Both the position numbers and the translations under genes were made by a program. The notes beneath the pieces are model-generated. The model saw nothing but the letters and a program-made list of their open reading frames with translations, was not told where the DNA came from and made no database searches. Positions 37,570-49,499 of a stretch of 64,000 bases of DNA are shown one piece after another. This DNA is from Pisaster brevispinus. Lineage: Eukaryota; Echinodermata; Asteroidea; Forcipulatida; Asteriidae. Each line of letters opens with the position of its first letter. Within the stretch, counting starts at the first letter, position 1. The stretch is from NCBI GenBank assembly GCA_023634235.1, contig JAMKCF010000031.1, positions 992,001 through 1,056,000 of the forward strand, in the 5' to 3' direction.

Positions 37570-39452
37570 ATGGCGTCACTTTTTGGTAGAAAGCTCCTAA
37601 TTGCCCAGGTTTTGGGATTTGGCCATGTCCCCACACAGAAAAGGTCTTCAGGGAAGTCTTGTCTAGAATGCTGCACCGTCAAATCGCACTTTTATTTTCG
37701 ACCCCAAAATTCAAAATGGCGACAGGGTATTACCTGTCAATTATTCCCAAAATTCGACCCCCGGTATCATGCCGATTTTTGGCGATCTCTTTTTGCGGAC
37801 ACCTCCGCCGATGGTGCTGGTTGGAATTTGAAGACCGCAACGATTTTATATCATGAATTATTGAGGTTTTTTGGGCAACAAAGATTGCGTCACTTTTTGG
37901 TAGAAAGCTCCTAATTGCCCAGGTTTTGGGATTTGGCCATGTCCCTACACAGAAAAGGTCTTCAGGGAAGTCTAGTCTAGAATGCTGCACCGTCAAATCG
38001 CACTTTTATTTTCGACCCCCAAATTCAAAATGGCGACAGGGTACTACCTGTCAATTATTCCCAAAATTCGACCCCCGGTAACATGGCGATTTTTGGCAAT
38101 CACTTTTTGCGGACACCATCGCCGGTGGTGCTGGTTCGAATTTGAAGACCGCAACGATTTTATTCCATGAATTATTGAGGTTTTTTGGGCAACAAAGATG
38201 GCGTCACTTTTTGGTAGAAAGCTCCTAATTGCCCAGGTTTTGGGATTTGGGCATGTCCCCACACAGAAAAGGTCTTCAGGGAAGTCTAGTGTAGAATGCT
38301 GCACCGTCAAATCGCACTTTTATTTTCGACCCCAAGATTCAAAATGGCGAGAGGGTACTTACCTGTCAATTATTCCCAAAATTCGACCCTCGGTAACATG
38401 GCGATTTTTGGCGATCACTTTTTGCGGACTTCTCCGCCGATGGTGCTGGTTCGAATTTGAAGACCGCAACGATTTTATTCCATGAATTATTGAGGTTTTT
38501 TGGGCAACAAAGATGGCGTCACTTTTTGGTAGAAAGCTCCTAATAGCCCAGGTTTTGGGATTTGGACATGTCCCCACACAGAAAAGGTCTACAGGGAAGT
38601 CTAGTCTAGAATGCTGCACCGTCAAAGCGCACTTTTGTTTTCGACCCCAAAATTCAAAATGGCGACAGTGTACTACCTGTCAATTATTCCCAAAATTCGA
38701 CCCCCGGTAACATGTCGATTTTTGGCGATCACTTTTTGCGGACACCATCGCCGATGGTGCTTGTTCGAATTTGAAGACCGCAACGATTTGATTCCATGAA
38801 TTATTGAGGTTTTTTGGGCAACAAAGATGGCGTCACTTTTTGGTAGAAAGCTCCTAATTGCCCAGGTTTTGGGATTTGGCCATGTCCCCACACAGAAAAG
38901 GTCTTCAAGGAAGTCTAGTCTAGAATGCTGCACCGTCAAATCACACTTTTATTTTCCACCATGAAATTCAAAATGGCGACAGGGTACTACCTGTCAATAT
39001 TCCCAAAATTCGACCCACGGTAACATGCCGATTTTTGGCGATCACTTTTTGCGGACACCTCCACCGATAGTGCTGGTTCGAATTTAAAGAACGCAACGAT
39101 TTTATTCCATGAATTATTGAGGTTTTTGGGCAACAAAGATAGCGTCACTTTTTGGTAGAAAGCTCCTAATTGCCCAGGTTTTGAGATTTGGCCATGTCCC
39201 TACACAGAAAAGGTCTTCAGGGAAGTCTAGTCTAGAATGCTGCACCGTCAAATCGCACTTTTATTTTCGACCCCAAAATTCAAAATGGCGACAGGGTACT
39301 ACCTGTCAATTATTCCCAAAATTCGACCCCCGGTAACATGCCGATTTTTGGCAATCACTTTTTGCGGACACCATCGCCGGTGGTGCTGGTTCGAATTTGA
39401 AGACCGCAACGATTTTATTCCATGAATTATTGAGGTTTTTTGGGCAACAAAG

Positions 39453-41150
39453 ATGGCGTCACTTTTTGGTAGAAAGCTCCTAATTGCCCAGGTTTTGGGA
39501 TTTGGCCATGTCCCCACACAGAAAAGGTCTTCAGGGAAGTCTTGTCTAGAATGCTGCACCGTCAAATCGCACTTTTATTTTCGACCCCAAAATTCAAAAT
39601 GGCGACAGGGTATTACCTGTCAATTATTCCTAAAATTCGACCCCCGGTATCATGCCGATTTTTGGCGATCTCTTTTTGCGGACACCTCCGCCGATGGTGC
39701 TGGTTGGAATTTGAAGACCGCAACGATTTTATTCCATGAATTATTGAGGTTTTTTGGGCAACAAAGATTGCGTCACTTTTTGGTAGAAAGCTCCTAATTG
39801 CCCAGGTTTTGGGATTTGGCCATGTCCCCACACAGAAAAGGTCTTCAGGGAAGTCTAGTCTAGAATGCTGCACCGTCAAATCGCACTTTTATTTTCGACC
39901 CCCAAATTCAAAATGGCGACAGGGTACTACCTGTCAATTATTCCCAAAATTCGACCCCCGGTAACATGGCGATTTTTGGCAATCACTTTTTGCGGACACC
40001 ATCGCCGGTGGTGCTGGTTCGAATTTGAAGACCGCAACGATTTTATTCCATGAATTATTGAGGTTTTTTGGGCAACAAAGATGGCGTCACTTTTTGGTAG
40101 AAAGCTCCTAATTGCCCAGGTTTTGGGATTTGGGCATGTCCCCACACAGAAAAGGTCTTCAGGGAAGTCTAGTCTAGAATGCTGCACCGTCAAATCGCAC
40201 TTTTATTTTCGACCCCAAAATTCAAAATGGCGACAGGGTACTACCTGTCAATTATTCCCAAAATTCGACCCCCGTTAACATGGCGATTTTTGGCGTTCAC
40301 TTTTTGCGGACAACTCCACCGATGGTGCTGGATCGAATTTGAAGACCGCAACGATTCTATTCCATGAATTATTGAGGTTTTTGGGGCAACAAAGATGGCG
40401 TCACTTTTTGGTAAAAAAGCTCCTAATTGCACAGGTTTTGGGATTTGGCCATGTCCCCACACAGAAAAGGTCTTCAGGGAAGTCTAGTCTAAAATGCTGC
40501 ACCGTCAAATCGCACTTTTATTTTCGACCCCAAAATTCAAAATGGCGACAGTGTAAATTATTCCCAAAATTCGACCCCCGCTAACATGCCGATTTTTGGC
40601 AAACACTTTTTGCGGACACCTCCGCCGATGGTGCTGGTTGGAATTTGAAGACCGCAACGATTTTATTCCATGAATTATTGAGTTTTTTTGGGCAACAAAG
40701 ATGGCGTCACTTTTTGGTAGAAAGCTCCTAATTGCCCAGGTTTTTGGATTTGTCCATGTCCCCACACAGAAAATGCAGCATTCTACACTAGACTTCCCTG
40801 AAGACATTTTCTGTGTGGGGACATGGCCAAATCCCAAAACCTGGGCAATTAGGAGCTTTCTACCAAAAAGTGACGCCATCTTTGTTGCCCAAAAAACCTC
40901 AATAATTCATGGAATAAAATCGTTGCGGTCTTCAAATTCCAACCAGCACCATCGGCGGAGGTGTCCGCAAAAAGTGATCGCCAAAATTCGGCGTGTTACG
41001 GGGGTCGAATTTTGGGAATAATTGACAGGTAGTACCCTGTCGCCATTTTGAATTTTGGGGTCGAAAATAAAAGTGCGATTTGACGGTGCAGCATTCTAGA
41101 CTAGACTTTTTGCGGACATCTCCGCCGATGGTGCTGGTTCGAATTTGAAC
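39453..41150 (+). repeat. Segmental duplication with inverted monomer, copy 1
   Basis: This segment of about 1.7 kb, including the inverted unit at 40774-41107, is repeated at 41513-43200. The offset is 2042 bp before the small insertion near 42280 and 2050 bp after it. Shared rare markers include GGTGCTGGATCGAATT, ACGATTCTATTCC, GACAGTGTAAATTATT and GGCAAACACTTTTTGC. Confidence 0.8.
40774..41107 (-). repeat. Inverted satellite monomer 1
   Basis: Just over one unit lies in reverse orientation. It starts at TGCAGCATTCTACACTAGAC and ends at TGCAGCATTCTAGACTAGACT. On its left the forward strand stops after CCCCACACAGAAAA; on its right it resumes at TTTTGCGGAC. With the forward unit upstream it forms an inverted repeat with arms at about 40481-40775 and 40805-41107 and a 29-nt loop. 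The innermost 16 bp (40760-40775 with 40805-40820) pair perfectly. Confidence 0.9.
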
Positions 41151-41512
41151 CGCAACGATTTTATTCCATGAATTATTGAGGTTTTTTGGGGCAACCAAGA
41201 TGGCGTCACTTTTTGGCAGAAAGCTCCTAATTGCCCAGGTTTTGGGATTTGGCCATGTCCCCACACAGAAAAGGTCTTCAGGGAAGTCTAGTCTAGAATG
41301 CTGCACCGTCAAATCTCACTTTTATTTTCGACCCCAAAATTCAAAATGGCGACAGGGTACTACCTTTCAATTTTTCCCAAAATTCGACCTCGGTAACATG
41401 CCGATTTTTGGCGATCACTTTTTGCGGACACCTCCGCCGATGGTGCTGGTTCGAATTTGAAGACTGCAACGATTTTATTCCATGAATTATTGAGGTTTTT
41501 TGGGCATCAAAG

Positions 41513-43200
41513 ATGGCGTCACTTTTTGGTAGAAAGCTCCTAATTGCCCAGGTTTTGGGATTTGGGCATGTCCCCACACAGAAAAGGTCTTCAGGGAAGT
41601 CTTGTCTAGAATGCTGCACCGTCAAATCGCACTTTTATTTTCGACCCCAAAATTCAAAATGTCAATTATTCCCAAAATTCGACCCCCGGTATCATGCCGA
41701 TTTTTGGCGATCTCTTTTTGCGGACACCTCCGCCGATGGTGCTGGTTGGAATTTGAAGACCGCAACGATTTTATTCCATGAATTATTGAGGTTTTTTGGG
41801 CAACAAAGATTGCGTCACTTTTTGGTAGAAAGCTCCTAATTGCCCAGGTTTTGGGATTTGGCCATGTCCCCACACAGAAAAGGTCTTCAGGGAAGTCTAG
41901 TCTAGAATGCTGCACCGTCAAATCGCACTTTTATTTTCGACCCCCAAATTCAAAATGGCGACAGGGTACTACCTGTCAATTATTCCCAAAATTCGACCCC
42001 CGGTAACATGGCGATTTTTGGCAATCACTTTTTGCGGACACCATCGCCGGTGGTGCTGGTTCGAATTTGAAGACCGCAACGATTTTATTCCATGAATTAT
42101 TGAGGTTTTTTGGGCAACAAAGATGGCGTCACTTTTTGGTAGAAAGCTCCTAATTGCCCAGGTTTTGGGATTTGGGCATGTCCCCACACAGAAAAGGTCT
42201 TCAGGGAAGTCTAGTCTAGAATGCTGCACCGTCAAATCGCACTTTTATTTTCGACCCCAAAATTCAAAATGGCGACAGGCGTCAAAATAGCGACCTGTCA
42301 ATTATTCCCAAAATTCGACCCCCGTTAACATGGCGATTTTTGGCGTTCACTTTTTGCGGACAACTCCACCGATGGTGCTGGATCGAATTTGAAGACCGCA
42401 ACGATTCTATTCCATGAATTATTGAGGTTTTTGGGGCAACAAAGATGGCGTCACTTTTTGGTAAAAAAGCTCCTAATTGCCCAGGTTTTGGGATTTGGCC
42501 ATGTCCCCACACAGAAAAGGTCTTCAGGGAAGTCTAGTCTAAAATGCTGCACCGTCAAATCGCACTTTTATTTTCGACCCCAAAATTCAAAATGGCGACA
42601 GTGTAAATTATTCCCAAAATTCGACCCCCGCTAACATGCCGATTTTTGGCAAACACTTTTTGCGGACACCTCCGCCGATGGTGCTGGTTGGAATTTGAAG
42701 ACCGCAACGATTTTATTCCATGAATTATTGAGTTTTTTTGGGCAACAAAGATGGCGTCACTTTTTGGTAGAAAGCTCCTAATTGCCCAGGTTTTTGGATT
42801 TGTCCATGTCCCCACACAGAAAATGCAGCATTCTACACTAGACTTCCCTGAAGACATTTTCTGTGTGGGGACATGGCCAAATCCCAAAACCTGGGCAATT
42901 AGGAGCTTTCTACCAAAAAGTGACGCCATCTTTGTTGCCCAAAAAACCTCAATAATTCATGGAATAAAATCGTTGCGGTCTTCAAATTCGAACCAGCACC
43001 ATCGGCGGAGGTGTCCGCAAAAAGTGATCGCCAAAATTCGGCGTGTTACGGGGGTCGAATTTTGGGAATAATTGACAGGTAGTACCCTGTCGCCATTTTG
43101 AATTTTGGGGTCGAAAATAAAAGTGCGATTTGACGGTGCAGCATTCTAGACTAGACTTTTTGCGGACATCTCCGCCGATGGTGCTGGTTCGAATTTGAAG
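41513..43200 (+). repeat. Segmental duplication with inverted monomer, copy 2
   Basis: This is the partner of 39453-41150. It has lost 18 bp of the GCGACAGGGTATTACCT section near 41660. It has gained a small scrambled insertion (GGCGTCAAAATAGCGACC) near 42280. Where copy 1 reads TTTGAACCGC near 41147, this copy keeps the normal TTTGAAGACCGC. Confidence 0.8.
42824..43157 (-). repeat. Inverted satellite monomer 2
   Basis: This is the same inverted unit and the same two junctions, 2050 bp downstream of the first. One difference is TTCAAATTCG where copy 1 has TTCAAATTCC (near 42985 and 40935). Identical junctions show it arose by duplication of the first, not by a second inversion. Confidence 0.9.
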
Positions 43201-44915
43201 ACCGCAACGATTTTATTCCATGAATTATTGAAGTTTTTTGGGCAACAAAGATGGCGTCACTTTTTGGTAGAAAGCTCCTAATAGCCCAGGTTTTGGGATT
43301 TGGCCATGTCCCCACACAGAAAATGTCTTCAGGGAAGTCTAGTCTAGAATGCTGCACCGTCAAAGCGCACTTTTGTTTTCGACCCCAAAATTCAAAATGG
43401 CGACAAGGTACTACCTGTCAATTATTCCCAAAATTCGACCCCCGTTAACATGGCGATTTTTGGCGTTCACTTTTTGCGGACAACTCCACCGATGGTGCTG
43501 GATCGAATTTGAAGACCGCAACGATTCTATTCCATGAATTATTGAGGTTTTTGGGGCAACAAAGATGGCGTCACTTTTTGGTAGAAAGCTCCTAATTGCC
43601 TAAGTTTTGGGATTTGGCCATGTCCCCACACAGAAAAGGTCTTCAGGGAAGTCTAGTCTAGAATGCTGCACCGTCAAATCGCACTTTTATTTTCGACCCC
43701 AAAATTCAAAATGGCGACAGGGTACTACCTGTCAATTATTCCCAAAATTCGACCCCCGGTAACATGGCGATTTTCGGCGATTACTTTTTGCGGACACCTC
43801 CGCCGATGGTGCTGGTTCGAATTTGAAGACCGCAACGATTTTATTCCATGAATTATTGAGGTTTTTTGGGCAACCAAGATGGCGTCACTTTTTGGCAGAA
43901 AACTCCTAATTGCCCAGGTTTTGGGATTTGGCCATGTCCCCACACAGAAAAGGTCTTCAGGGAAGTCTAGTCTAGAATGCTGCACCGTCAAATCTCACTT
44001 TTATTTTCGACCCCAAAATTCAAAATGGCGACAGGGTACTACCTGTCAATTTTTCCCAAAATTCGACCTCGGTAACATGCCGTTTTTGGCGATCACTTTT
44101 TGCGGACACCTCCGCCGATGGTGCTGGTTCGAATTTGAAGACTGCAACGATTTTATTCCATAAATTATTGAGGTTTTTTGGGCATCAAAGATGGCGTCAC
44201 TTTTTGGTAGAAAGCTCCTAATTGCCCAGGTTTTGGGATTTGGCCATGTCCCCACACAGAAAAGGTCTTCAGGGAAGTCTAGTCTAGAATGCTGCACCGT
44301 CAAATCGCACTTTTATTTTCGACCCCAAAATTCAAAATGGCGACAGGGTACTACCTGTCAATTATTCCCAAAATTCGACCCCCGGTAACATGCCAAATTT
44401 TGGCGATCACTTTTTGCGGACACCTCCGCCGATGGTGCTGGTTGGAATTTAAAGACCGCAACGATTTTATTCCATGAATTATTGAGGTTTTTTGGGCAAC
44501 AAAGATGGCGTCACTTTTTGGTAGAAAGCTCCTAATAGCCCAGGTTTGGGGATTTGGCCATGTCCCCACACAGAAAAGGTCTTCAGGGAAGTCTAGTCTA
44601 GAATGCTGCACCGTCAAATCTCACTTTTGTTTTCGACCCAAAATTCAAAATGGCGACAGGGTACTACCTGTCAATTATTCCCAAAATTCGACCCCCGGTA
44701 ACATGGCGATTTTTGGCGATCACTTTTTGCGGACACCTCCGCCGATGGTGCTGGTTCGAATTTGAAGACCGCAACGATTCTATTCCATGAATTATTGAGG
44801 TTTTTGGGGCAACAAAGATGGCGTCACTTTTTGGTAGAAAGCTCCTAACTGCCTAGGTTTTGGGATTTGGCCATGTCCCCACACAGAAAAGGTCTTCAGG
44901 GAAGTCTAGTCTAGA

Positions 44916-46799
44916 ATGCTGCACCGTCAAATCGCACTTTTATTTTCGACCCCAAAATTCAAAATGGCGACAGGGTACTACCTGTCAATTATTCCCAAAA
45001 TTCGACCCCCGGTAACATGGCGATTTTCGGCGATTACTTTTTGCGGACACCTCCGCCGATGGTGCTGGTTCGAATTTGAAGACCGCAACGATTTTATTCC
45101 ATGAACTATTGAGGTTTTTTGGGGCAACCAAGATGGCGTCACTTTTTGGCAGAAAGCTCCTAATTGCCCAGGTTTTGGGATTTGGCCATGTCCCCACACA
45201 GAAAAGGTCTTCAGGGAAGTCTAGTCTAGAATGCTGCACCGTCAAATCTCACTTTTATTTTCGACCCCAAAATTCAAAATGGCGACAGGGTACTACCTGT
45301 CAATTTTTCCCAAAATTCGACCTCGGTAACATGCCGATTTTTGGCGATCACTTTTTGCGGACACCTCCGCCGATGGTGCTGGTTGGAATTTGAAGACCGC
45401 AACGATTTTATTCCATGAATTATTGAGGTTTTTTGGGCAACAAAGATGGCGTCACTTTTTGGTAGAAAGCTCCTAATAGCCCAGGTTTTGGGATTTGGCC
45501 ATGTCCCCACACAGAAAAGGTCTTCAGGGAAGTCTAGTCTAGAATGCTGCACCGTCAAATCTCACTTTTGTTTTCGACCCCAAAATTCAAAATGGCGACA
45601 GGGTACTACCTGTCAATTATTCCCAAAATTCGACCCCCGGTAACATGGCGATTTTTGGCGATCACTTTTTGCGGACACCTCCGCCGATGGTGCTGGTTCG
45701 AATTTGAAGACCGCAACGATTCTATTCCATGAATTATTGAGGTTTTTGGGGCAACAAAGATGGCGTCACTTTTTGGTAGAAAGCTCCTAACTGCCTAGGT
45801 TTTGGGATTTGGGCATGTCCCCACACAGAAAAGGTCTTCAGGGAAGTCTAGTCTAGAATGCTGCACCGTCAAATCGCACTTTTATTTTCGACCCCAAAAT
45901 TCAAAATGGCGACAGGGTACTACCTGTCAATTATTCCCAAAATTCGACCCCCGGTAACATGGCGATTTTCGGCGATTACTTTTTGCGGACACCTCCGCCG
46001 ATGGTGCTGGTTCGAATTTGAAGACCGCAACAATTTTATTCCATGAACTATTGAGGTTTTTTGGGGCAACCAAGATGGCGTCACTTTTTGGCAGAAAGCT
46101 CCTAATTGCCCAGGTTTTGGGATTTGGCCATGTCCCCACACAGAAAAGGTCTTCAGGGAAGTCTAGTCTAGAATGCTGCACCGTCAAATCTCACTTTTAT
46201 TTTCGACCCCAAAATTCAAAATGGCGACAGGGTACTACCTGTCAATTTTTCCCAAAATTCGACCTCGGTAACATGCCGATTTTTGGCGATCACTTTTTGC
46301 GGACACCTCCGCCGATGGTGCTGGTTCGAATTTGAAGACTGCAACGATTTTATTCCATGAATTATTGAGGTTTTTTGGGCATCAAAGATGGCGTCACTTT
46401 TTGGTAGAAAGCTCCTAATTGCCCAGGTTTTGGGATTTGGCCATGTCCCCACACAGAAAAGGTCTTCAGGGAAGTCTAGTCTAGAACGCTGCACCGTCAA
46501 ATCGCACTTTTATTTTCGACCCCAACATTCAAAATGGCGACAGGGTACTACCTGTCAATTATTCCCAAAATTCGACCCCCTGTAACATGCCGATTTTTGG
46601 CGATCACTTTTTGCGGACACCTCCGCGGAAGGTGCTGGTTGGTATTTGAAGACCGCAACGATTTTATTCCATGAATTATTGAGGTTTTTTGGGCAACGAA
46701 GATGGCATCACTTTTTGGTAGAAAGCTCCTTATTGCCCAGGTTTTGGGATTTGGCCATGTCCCCACACAGAAAAGGTCTTCAGGGAAGTCTAGTCTAGA
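44916..46799 (+). repeat. Three-unit higher-order repeat, two copies of 942 bp
   Basis: Markers GATTTTCGGCGATTAC, GAACTATTGAGG, CAACCAAGATGG with GGCAGAAAG, and AATTTTTCCCAAAATTCGACC recur at 942 bp (45076 to 46018). A related unit series starts at 43663, 1253 bp upstream of the first copy. Confidence 0.7.
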
Positions 46800-46861
46800 A
46801 TGCTGCACCGTCAAATCGCACTTTTATTTTCGACCCCAAAATTCAAAATGGCGACAGGGTA

Positions 46862-49369
46862 CTACCTGTCAATTATTCCCAAAATTCGACCCCCGGTAAC
46901 ATGGCGATTTTTGGCGAACACTTTTTGCGGACACCTCCGCCGATGGTGCTGGTTCGAATTTGAAGACCGCAACGATTTTATTCCATGAATTATTGAGGTT
47001 TTTTGGGCAACCAAGATGGCGTCACTTTTGGGCAGAAAAGTCCTAATTGCCCAGGTTTTGGGATTTGGCCATGTCCCCACACAGAAAAGGTCTTCAGGGA
47101 AGTCTAGTCTAGAATGCTGCACCTTCAAATCTCACTTTTATTTTCGACCCCAAAATTCAAAATGGCGACAGGGTACTACCTGTCAATTTTTCCCAAAATT
47201 CGACCTCGGTAACATGCCTATTTTTGGCGATCACTTTTTGCGGACACCTCCGCCGATGGTGCTGGTTCGAATTTGAAGACTGCAACGATTTTATTCCATG
47301 AATTATTGAGGTTTTTTGGGCAACAAAGATGGCGTCACTTTTTGGTAGTAAGCTCCTAATAGCCCAGGTTTTGGGATTTGGCCATGTCCCCACACAGAAA
47401 AGGTCTTCAGGGAAGTCTAGTCTAGAATGCTGCACCGTCAAATCGCACTTTTATTTTCGACCCCAAAATTTAAAATGGCGACAGGGTACTACCTGTCAAT
47501 TATTCCCAAAATTCGACCCCCGGTAACATGGCGATTTTTGGCGATCACTTTTTGCGGACACCTCCGCCGATGGTGCTGGTTCGAATTGGAAGACCGCAAC
47601 GATTTTATTCCATGAATTATTGAGGTTTTTGGGCAACAAAGATGGCGTCACTTTTTGGCAGAAAGCTCCTAATTGCCCAGGTTTTGGGATTTGGCCATGT
47701 CCCCACACAGAAAAGGTCTTCAGGGAAGTCTAGTCTAGAATGCTGCACCGTCAAATCGCACTTTTATTTTCGACCCCAAAATTCAAAATGGCGACAGCGT
47801 ACTACCTGTCAATTATTCCCAAAATTCGACCCCCTGTAACATGCCGATTTTTGGCGATCACTTTTTGCGGACACCTCCGCCGAAGGTGCTGGTTGGTATT
47901 TGAAGACCGCAACGATTTTATTCCATGAATTATTGAGGTTTTTTGGGCAACAAAGATGGCGTCACTTTTTGGTAGAAAGCTCCTTATTGCCCAGGTTTTG
48001 GGATTTGGCCATGTCCCCACACAGAAAAGGTCTTCAGGGAAGTCTAGTCTAGAATGCTGCACCGTCAAATCGCACTTTTATTTTCGACCCCAAAATTCAA
48101 AATGGGGACAGGGTACTACCTGTCAATTATTCCTAAAATTCGACCCCCGGTAACATGGCGATTTTTGGCGAACACTTTTTGCGGACACCTCCGCCGATGG
48201 TGCTGGTTCGAATTTGAAGACCGCAACGATTTTATTCCATGAATTATTGAGGTTTTTTGGGCAACCAAGATGGCGTCACTTTTGGGCAGAAAAGTCCTAA
48301 TTGCCCAGGTTTTGGGATTTGGCCATGTCCCCACACAGAAAAGGTCTTCAGGGAAGTCTAGTCTAGAATGCTGCACCGTCAAATCTCACTTTTATTTTCG
48401 ACCCCAAAATTCAAAATGGCGACAGGGTACTACCTGTCAATTTTTCCCAAAATTCGACCTCGGTAACATGCCTATTTTTGGCGATCACTTTTTGCGGACA
48501 CCTCCGCCGATGGTGCTGGTTCGAATTTGAAGTCTGCAACGATTTTATTCCATGAATTATTGAGGTTTTTTGGGCAACAAAGATGGCGTCACTTTTTGGT
48601 AGTAAGCTCCTAATAGCCCAGGTTTTGGGATTTGGCCATGTCCCCACACAGAAAAGGTCTTCAGGGAAGTCTAGTCTAGAATGCTGCACCGTCAAATCGC
48701 ACTTTTAATTTCGACCCCAAAATTTAAAATGGCGACAGGGTACTACCTGTCAATTATTCCCAAAATTCGACCTCCTGTAACATGGCGATTTTTGGCGATC
48801 ACTTTTTGCGGACACCTCCGCCGATGGTGCTGGTTCGAATTGGAAGACCGCAACGATTTTATTCCATGAATTATTGAGGTTTTTTGGGCAACCAAGATGG
48901 CGTCACTTTTTGGTAGAAAGCTCCTAATTGCCCAGGTTTTGGGATTTGGCCATGTCCCCACACAGAAAAGGTCTTCAGGGAAGTCTAGTCTAGAATGCTG
49001 CACCGTCAAATCGCACTTTTATTTTCGACCCCAAAATTCAAAATGGCGACAGGGTACTACCTGTCAATTATTCCCAAAATTCGACCCCCGGTAACATGCC
49101 GAATTTTGGCGATCACTTTTTGCGGACACCTCCGCCGATGGTGCTGGTTGGAATTTGAAGACCGCAACGATTTTATTCCATGAGTTGTTGAGGTTTTTTG
49201 GGCAACAAACATGGCGTCACTTTTTGGTAGAAAGTTCGTAATTGCCCAGGTTTTGGGATTTGGCCATGTCCCCACACAGAAAAGGTCTACGGGGAAGTCT
49301 AGTCTAGAATGCTGCACCGTCAAATCGCACTTTTATTTTCGACCCCAAAATTCAAAATGGCGACAGGGT
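46862..49369 (+). repeat. Four-unit higher-order repeat, two copies of 1254 bp
   Basis: Markers GGCGAACACTTTTTGC, CTTTTGGGCAGAAAAGTCC, AACATGCCTATTTTTGG, GGTAGTAAGCTCC and GAATTGGAAGACC recur at 1254 bp (46862 to 48116). The match weakens beyond about 48.9 kb. Confidence 0.7.
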
Positions 49370-49499
49370 ACTACCAGTCAATTATTCCCACAATTCGACC
49401 CCCGGTAACATGCCGATTTTTGGCGATCACTTTTTGCGGACACCTCCGCCGATGGTGCTGGTTCGAATTTGAAGACCGCAACGATTTTATTCCATGAAT

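Noticed and set aside
40701..41021. 106-codon plus-strand ORF and 124-codon minus-strand ORF spanning the inversion
   Set aside because: They are chimeras in which a forward-strand frame runs into a reverse-strand frame at the inversion junction. They document the inversion and are not genes.
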